A stretch of 64,000 nt of DNA from Thermothelomyces thermophilus ATCC 42464 (lineage: Eukaryota > Ascomycota > Sordariomycetes > Sordariales > Chaetomiaceae). Below the pieces are notes generated by a model, which saw nothing but the letters and a program-made list of their open reading frames with translations, did no database searches and was not told where the DNA came from. A program made the translations under genes and the position numbers. The stretch lies in the NCBI RefSeq assembly GCF_000226095.1, contig NC_016472.1, forward strand, positions 5,332,001 through 5,396,000. Reading direction: 5' to 3'. This document shows, piece after piece, positions 58,543 through 64,000 of this stretch (position 1 is its first letter; each line of letters opens with the position of its first letter).

Positions 58543-59158
58543 AAGCCCATACGCCCCTCTTCGTCGAGCTAGGAGAGATTATCCTGCCACCCTCCTTTGG
58601 GGGCGCTTTCTTTGCATGATGAAGACTTATCCAATGTATGGTCTACATAATGATGACGATGGCGGGTAGCACTACGATCACAGTCGTCAACAGGGACCCC
58701 GTATTGCTCAGCTGTATGATGGCCAGGTGTTTTTGTAAGACATGAACCCGTTGATGGCATCCAGTCGATAGCCTGTCTGGTTCGGCTTCAAATACAGTAT
58801 ACATGCAGGAAGTGCGGCGACATAGGTATTGACGAAACCGGTGTGAGCAGATGTTGCTGAAGCAGCGAAAACCAGCTCACAGAGGCTTTCATTTCGCCAG
58901 ATGCGTAGATCTGGTGAAACTTTCAATACGATGAGACACCCATCAATGCCGTTAGATGGGCCGGCTCGCTTGGATCCTTTGCGAACTCTGACCTTTCAGA
59001 TCCGGAGCCCAAAACTGTCGTAGCTTCGCGCCCCGAAAGATCTCACCCTCGTGAACAGCAGGGCGGCAGCGAGTGACGATTCCGGACTCGGCGAGGGTCT
59101 CGCATGACTGATGGTCTCTTGAAAGATTTAGGACATGTCCTCTCGAGTGACATGCTGC

Positions 59159-59214
59159 TCTTTTCTTTCTTTCTTTCTTTCTTTCTTTCTTTCCTTCCTT
59201 CCTTCCTTCCTTCT
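59159..59214. repeat. (TTTC)n(TTCC)n tetranucleotide repeat
   Basis: Eight or so CTTT units pass into five CCTT units, a pure pyrimidine tract. Confidence 0.9.
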
Positions 59215-59683
59215 TCTCTCTTTATCTGCTTCACTTTTGGCTTCTCTCATTCCTCGTCCGAAGGCTCGGTGAAAAGGAAGTAGGTCCCTCGACTAGAGCA
59301 AGGATGGACAGAGAGCTGGGTGAAAAATGACGTCGGTGTAGGGGCTTCCGGTGGCTCATCGTGCAGGGCCAAGCCGAGTTGAGCAAACTAGCGGCTTTCT
59401 CTCCAGGATCCGGCCGTGTTTGTCGTAGATTGCTCAGTGGTGGCGGCAGCAGCAGCAGCGGGACGGCGGTCCCCTCAGACGATCAAACAGAGAACTTGGA
59501 AACAAAACGGGGAAAAGAAAATAAAACTTATTTGCTCACGCCAATAAGCTCTGCCGTGGTCGGCGTGATGAAATGCAGAGGCTCGCTATTTGGGCGAAAA
59601 CAGGCCTGGGATTGCAGTAGAGTGTGCTGGAGTCTCTGCGGTAACTGACGTCCTTGGGGATTTCCCCCCGCCCTCTTCCTTCC

Positions 59684-59907
59684 TTTTTTCTTTTTTTCTT
59701 TTTTTCTTTTTTCTTTTCTTTTTTCCTTTTTTCTTTTCTTTCTTCTTTTTTCTTTCTTCTTTTTTCTTTCTTCTTTTTTCTTTCTTCTTTTTTCTTTCTT
59801 CTTTTTTCTTTCTTCTTTTTTCTTTCTTCTTTTTTTCTTTCTTCTTTCTTCTTTCTTCTTTCTTCTTTCTTCTTTCTTCTTTCTTCTTTCTTCTTTCTTC
59901 TTTTTTT
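59684..59907. repeat. Long homopyrimidine minisatellite (TTTCTTC/TTTTTTCTTTCTTC)
   Basis: About 220 bases contain only C and T on the given strand. The central part repeats with a 14-base period and the right part with a 7-base period (TTCTTTC). The lysine/arginine/glutamate frames crossing it are artefacts of the repeat. Confidence 0.92.
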
Positions 59908-60147
59908 ACCCCTCTTTTTGCTTGTCGAAAAGATCGCGTGATGGTCCTGTATCCGGCGCTAGTCATGCCCATAAGGGGTTAGTTATCAACAAAGGGCCGC
60001 TGTCCAAGACTAACTCGGTCTGCATATGGCGTACCACAGCCGGGACGCTGCCTCCGCAGAGAACCGTGGAGCCAGAGGCAAAACTCCAAGTCCCGGTTCG
60101 ACGACAGGGGTGAATGCAGTTGCAACATAAATGTAAGTACTATGTAT

Positions 60148-60158
60148 GTAATCCGTAC
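60148..60158 (-). repeat. Dispersed word GTACGGATTAC
   Basis: Exact copy as GTAATCCGTAC, overlapping a TATGTATG run. Confidence 0.7.
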
Positions 60159-60980
60159 ATACGACGGTAATGGAATGAACCACCACCCGTCCAGTCCCGG
60201 TTCGCGATTCCGTGGATCCGCCGGAGAAGAGGACCGGACCTGGCTCCACTTGTCGCCGTCCCCCAGGTCAGCCGCCAGAGACGGAAAGTCGGGTCGGATT
60301 GGCCGATCCGGTGCCCGAAGGACTGTTGGGAGGGTCTCCAGGCCGAGCGCTTATTGGGACTCCGAATTTCAGGACCGAGTACCGCTCGAGTTGACGGGGC
60401 ATGAGAGAGGCGTCTGTTCCGCACTGTGGCACACAAAGTTGGACGGAAAATACACGGCAAGTTGTCTGGCGACGACCGGGGGGCTAGAAAAAAAAGGGGG
60501 GGAGGCAAACAAAAATGCTGTCATAGTGGTTCTTGCGCGGAGCGCGGCGGGTCGATTTCGTCAGGTGTTGGCGCCATGAATAAATAATAATGATAAGTCG
60601 CGGGTTGCGACGAGAAACTGGCCGGCTGCACATCATTTTCGAACCACTGGAACCCCTGGGCATCCCCTTCTCCCCGTCTCTTTCTCTTTTTCTCTCTCTG
60701 AGCACCCGAGGTAACCTGTCATGCCACCACGCAAATCATCCCGTGACGAAAGGGAGCGAGGCTCCGATCCAACCGCTGGGTGGTCTCATTGCTTTGTTGC
60801 CGAGAAAGACGGGTGATGCGCTAACTCGCTGCGGGGATGCGGTGCTGGCGTTGGGTGGTGGCAAAGACAGCTGAGGTGCCCGAAGACATTGGGTGTGGTT
60901 CCAGGTCGTTGGATGGTGCTGGGCCAAACCGAGAGGGGAGGAAAGAGGGGGGGTGATGCCGTGCGATGTACTCTGTAAAT

Positions 60981-61011
60981 ATGTATATATGTATGTACAT
61001 ACATACATATA
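60981..61011. repeat. Palindromic TATG/CATA repeat
   Basis: Nearly symmetrical run centred on GTATGTACATAC (60991-61002). Confidence 0.7.
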
Positions 61012-63570
61012 TAAGGTAATACACGATTCTCCCCACGGGACTGTTATAGGTCCCGGAACAGTAGCGCAACTAGTCCTTTCAACAACCGACTCGGGCAACG
61101 ACGTCCTCCCTCTCTGTGCTCTGTAGCAGTGAGATTTGCGCTTTGGGGCCGATATTTGAGAGCCAACCGCCGGCAGTTGGGATCTGACCCCCGCGTGAAT
61201 TGGCATGCGCCGCCATCCAAAGGTTTCGACACGTGGGCGTGTGTATATACATACGTGCACAGTACTGGAATACGCATTGTTTTGGACAAGCCTATTGCGC
61301 CCGCTTAGCTGGAGTGAGTCGCCTGGTGACTGGCCGCGGATGTTGAGAAGAAAGGTAGAGGATGGGCAGCGAGCTTGAACTATGCCAGACTCGGTACTGG
61401 CTCTGAAACATCAGTAATGTATGTACTGTACGTCCGTACGTGACACTCGTTTCCAGCAACCCTTTTTGTTCTTCTTCACGATCTTTATTTGTTTTGTTTT
61501 TTTGATTTTATTTTTACTATTGTGGTTTCTTCTCTATTATTTTCTTTATTTACATTTCCTTTCCCTTCCTTTCCTTCCCTTTCCTTTCTCTTCCTCTTTT
61601 TTGCTGGTATCAGAAATCGCCCGCTGCAGCAGCGTTGGTCAATGTGGTGCCAGGCAGGAGCCGGAGCCAGCAAGCGTAATCATGAAGTAGCCATGATCAA
61701 GATCTCCTCTGCACGCTGGTCATTCGCGTCGCCGATAGGACCACCGCTCTCAGCCCGGGTTCTTGCTGGCCCGGCCACAGGCCCCGTCTGGCAGCTTAGA
61801 GTTGTGTTCTAGGCCCATCAAAGACAGAAAGAGAGGGGCTGCGGAGGGGTAACGTTGTCGTGGTTGGGTATGAGCACCAAACGAATCAGTAGCACAGCGC
61901 ACCCATCGGTGCCTGGGCGCAATTCTTTTTCTGCAGCGCACATCCCCATGTTATGTCAGCATTTGGTACTGCTTCTGTCTTGACTGTGCCCTCCTTCTTG
62001 CCTTGTCCCGGAGTAAGTTTGAAGCCCGGATACCAGGTGCGTCTTTCGTCGTCATCATGGAGGAACGGGCTCGATGTTGTAATGGCGTACCGTTATTTCA
62101 TCATTTCGAGCAGAGGAAGGCGATCAGCGCCACGATGTCGAATGCTTGAGCAAATCAAGGCAACTCGAAGCTGCTCAGGTGGTCCACCCAGCCAAGAATG
62201 AATAACCCACTCGATGACAGGCTTCAGATTGAACACCCTGCAACTTACTATGTAGGTAACGATACGTATGTAACCTGTACAGTACATGCTGCCCTGTAAT
62301 AGCCGCTCTGTAAGTCAGGTACTTCAAGGTATTTCAGGTCACCTGAACTCCATTGGTGCAAACCATGGGACAGCTCCAGAGCAACCTGCAAAGTCGCGAG
62401 CCTTCCTTGGATATTGTCCGAGTGGGCCCTCGGGACAAAAAGAATAAAAAAAAAAAGACGTGAGTCGACAGAATCTGCAGGCTTCGACAACCTCAGAGGC
62501 ACGAAGTCGAATAAGAGCCAGAGGCCTCGGCCGTAATCATAATCCGTCCAGCATCGCACGTCGGCGTGACTGGATTGCCGATACAAGGGTGGTCGGTGTC
62601 GTCGAGAACCTTTGTCGTCCTTGAGTAGGGGAGGGTATGCGGCAAGGCCGGAGGAGGAAGCTCCAAGGCGCCCGTACGCACTTCACGGTACACATTACGC
62701 GTAGAGTACATACATACCTTACATATATATATAGTACGTTGGCTTGCGTTGATCGGTCGAGGCTGAGTTCCTTTGGATCACGGATCGCGATCTTGTTAAG
62801 ATGACCGAGGAGAAAATTCTGCTCGTATAGTCCCGATTCGATAAAGCATGATCGGGCAACGGATAGTCGGATGTTGAATAGGGATTTTGGAGGTTAAAGA
62901 TGGGTCTTGGAAGTTGCCTGTTTTGGCTGGCTTGTTTCGTCCTGTGGAAGGAGCGATGCTGTGATCTCGGAGAGCCCGATAATTCTGGGCAGCTGCAAGA
63001 GTTAAGGCACTTGCCACAACTCACTCCTCCGACTCTTCATGCGGAATTAGGACTCCAGCTCGTTATACAGTACATCTTTTGAAATTTATGGCAAATTATG
63101 GGGTGCTTTTCCCCCTTCAAGTTCCTAGTCGTTAAACGATAAGCGTGGCCAACAATCCGAAAGTCAACCTTGGGAGCCCAAGAACCCCGGCGGCAGCGTG
63201 GCGTCCAACCTGGTCTCTGAACCGATACGGAGTACGCACAGCAACCTGTGAAAAGTTCTTGTCGCCCCGTCATTAACATCTGTGGTTCCAGGGCTTGTCA
63301 GCACTCAGCCCACGTTCGACGCCCCCGTCCCACACCGTGCTTAATAACACGTAAGCTGATGCTGACGCCAATACCAAGTTTTTACGCACTTTACCAGGCA
63401 TGCGTATGGATACTGTTCCAGTTACCAGCTTACACTAGGGCAAACACAGCATGAATGAGTGAATTTGGCGGATGAAGCACACGGAAGCCCGGAAGCGGTC
63501 TTCCCTGACGGTCTTTCCTATGATATAGTGCTCTTAGGTACGTACTGTATGTAACTATGCACATACAGTA

Positions 63571-63581
63571 GTAATCCGTAC
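63571..63581 (-). repeat. Dispersed word GTACGGATTAC
   Basis: Exact copy as GTAATCCGTAC. Confidence 0.7.
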
Positions 63582-63798
63582 ATTGCGTTAGGCCTTCCCT
63601 TCAAGACATTGCAGCCATAGAAGTGCCCTCCAGGGGCGCCACCTCACAACAGCAAGGCCATTTCCGTCGAGTCGCTGTTAAGACACAAAGACGTACCATG
63701 CCTGTTGCATCCCGGCTCCTCTGGTCTCGCTTGCCCCTCCCGACCAACGCACCGCAAGCCGCAGTATCCAATCCGACAGGCGATGCAAGTCCTGACCA

Positions 63799-63800
<2 letters not shown>

Positions 63801-63847
<47 letters not shown>
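63801..63847. repeat. Poly(T) run of 47 bases
   Basis: An uninterrupted run of T, by far the longest homopolymer in the window. On the minus strand it reads as poly(A). Confidence 0.95.
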
Positions 63848-64000
63848 CGCGTTGGCAAGTGACACGTCCCGGACCGCAACCACGGGCTCTCTCTTTGTGA
63901 ATCGAAGCCCAAACATGGAACCCGATCGAGAGCAGCAGAGCGGAACACCGGGGGAATGCAATTGGGATTCCAGGCGGGGTGCAAACGCCCAAACATGTCG

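Larger units (their letters stand above)
58543..64000. other. Gene-poor region downstream of APC2, rich in simple repeats
   Basis: No supported gene. Apart from the repeats listed separately it holds a TATG/CATA palindromic run at 60981-61011, a T/C-rich stretch at 61493-61605, GTAATCCGTAC at 60148-60158 and 63571-63581, and TACGGAGTAC at 63226-63235. Confidence 0.5.

Noticed and set aside
59586-59982. Lysine/glutamate- or phenylalanine-rich frames of about 130 codons
   Set aside because: They arise entirely from the pyrimidine minisatellite, which is open in several frames on both strands.

Overview
This is a 64 kb piece of a nuclear chromosome from a filamentous ascomycete. The genes are GC-rich and split by short introns (mostly 58-200 nt) with GT...AG ends and CTGAC/CTAAC branch sites. 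The gene set (UMTA-type methyltransferase, Clr5-domain protein, questin-oxidase-like protein, mixed Cys6/C2H2 zinc-finger protein, PPN1, Ofd1) is typical of Pezizomycotina, and the protein wording best fits Sordariomycetes, probably Sordariales. That taxonomic placement is an inference. No tRNA, rRNA, CRISPR array, intact transposon or AT-rich repeat block was recognised.

I support 14 protein genes, with exon boundaries worked out by eye. Left part: a methyltransferase cut by the window start (+); a 1398-aa zinc-finger protein (-); an uncertain membrane-anchored low-complexity protein (+, 10690-11720); the vacuolar endopolyphosphatase PPN1 (+). Middle gene-dense block, 17.2-33.4 kb: a CE4 polysaccharide deacetylase-like protein (+), a Clr5-domain protein (-), a cystathionine gamma-synthase-like PLP enzyme (+), a basic/serine-rich protein with an RRSFDI-type core (-), the prolyl hydroxylase Ofd1/Tpa1 (-), a class V aminotransferase/cysteine-desulfurase-like enzyme (+), ribulose-phosphate 3-epimerase (-) and a questin-oxidase-like protein (+). 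Right part: a proline-rich zinc-finger protein (+, 46.2-47.8 kb) and the single-exon APC2 subunit of the anaphase-promoting complex (+, 55.1-58.5 kb).

The genes do not form one pathway. They are housekeeping enzymes (pentose phosphate cycle, sulfur and PLP chemistry, polyphosphate turnover, oxygen-dependent hydroxylation, cell cycle) mixed with regulators. Several pairs share divergent intergenic regions (Ofd1 with the aminotransferase, epimerase with the questin-oxidase-like gene, Clr5 with the PLP enzyme).

Long stretches hold no credible gene: 6.9-10.7, 11.7-14.2, 33.4-46.2, 47.8-55.1 and 58.5-64.0 kb. They are rich in simple repeats and in a recurring 11-base word, GTACGGATTAC, with at least twelve full or near-full copies, all outside exons and including one perfect inverted pair. 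This dispersed word family is the most unusual signal in the window. Other points of interest are lysine/acid-rich insertions in PPN1 and Ofd1, a changed metal-binding motif in the deacetylase-like protein, and a protein carrying both a Zn2Cys6-like cluster and several C2H2 fingers.
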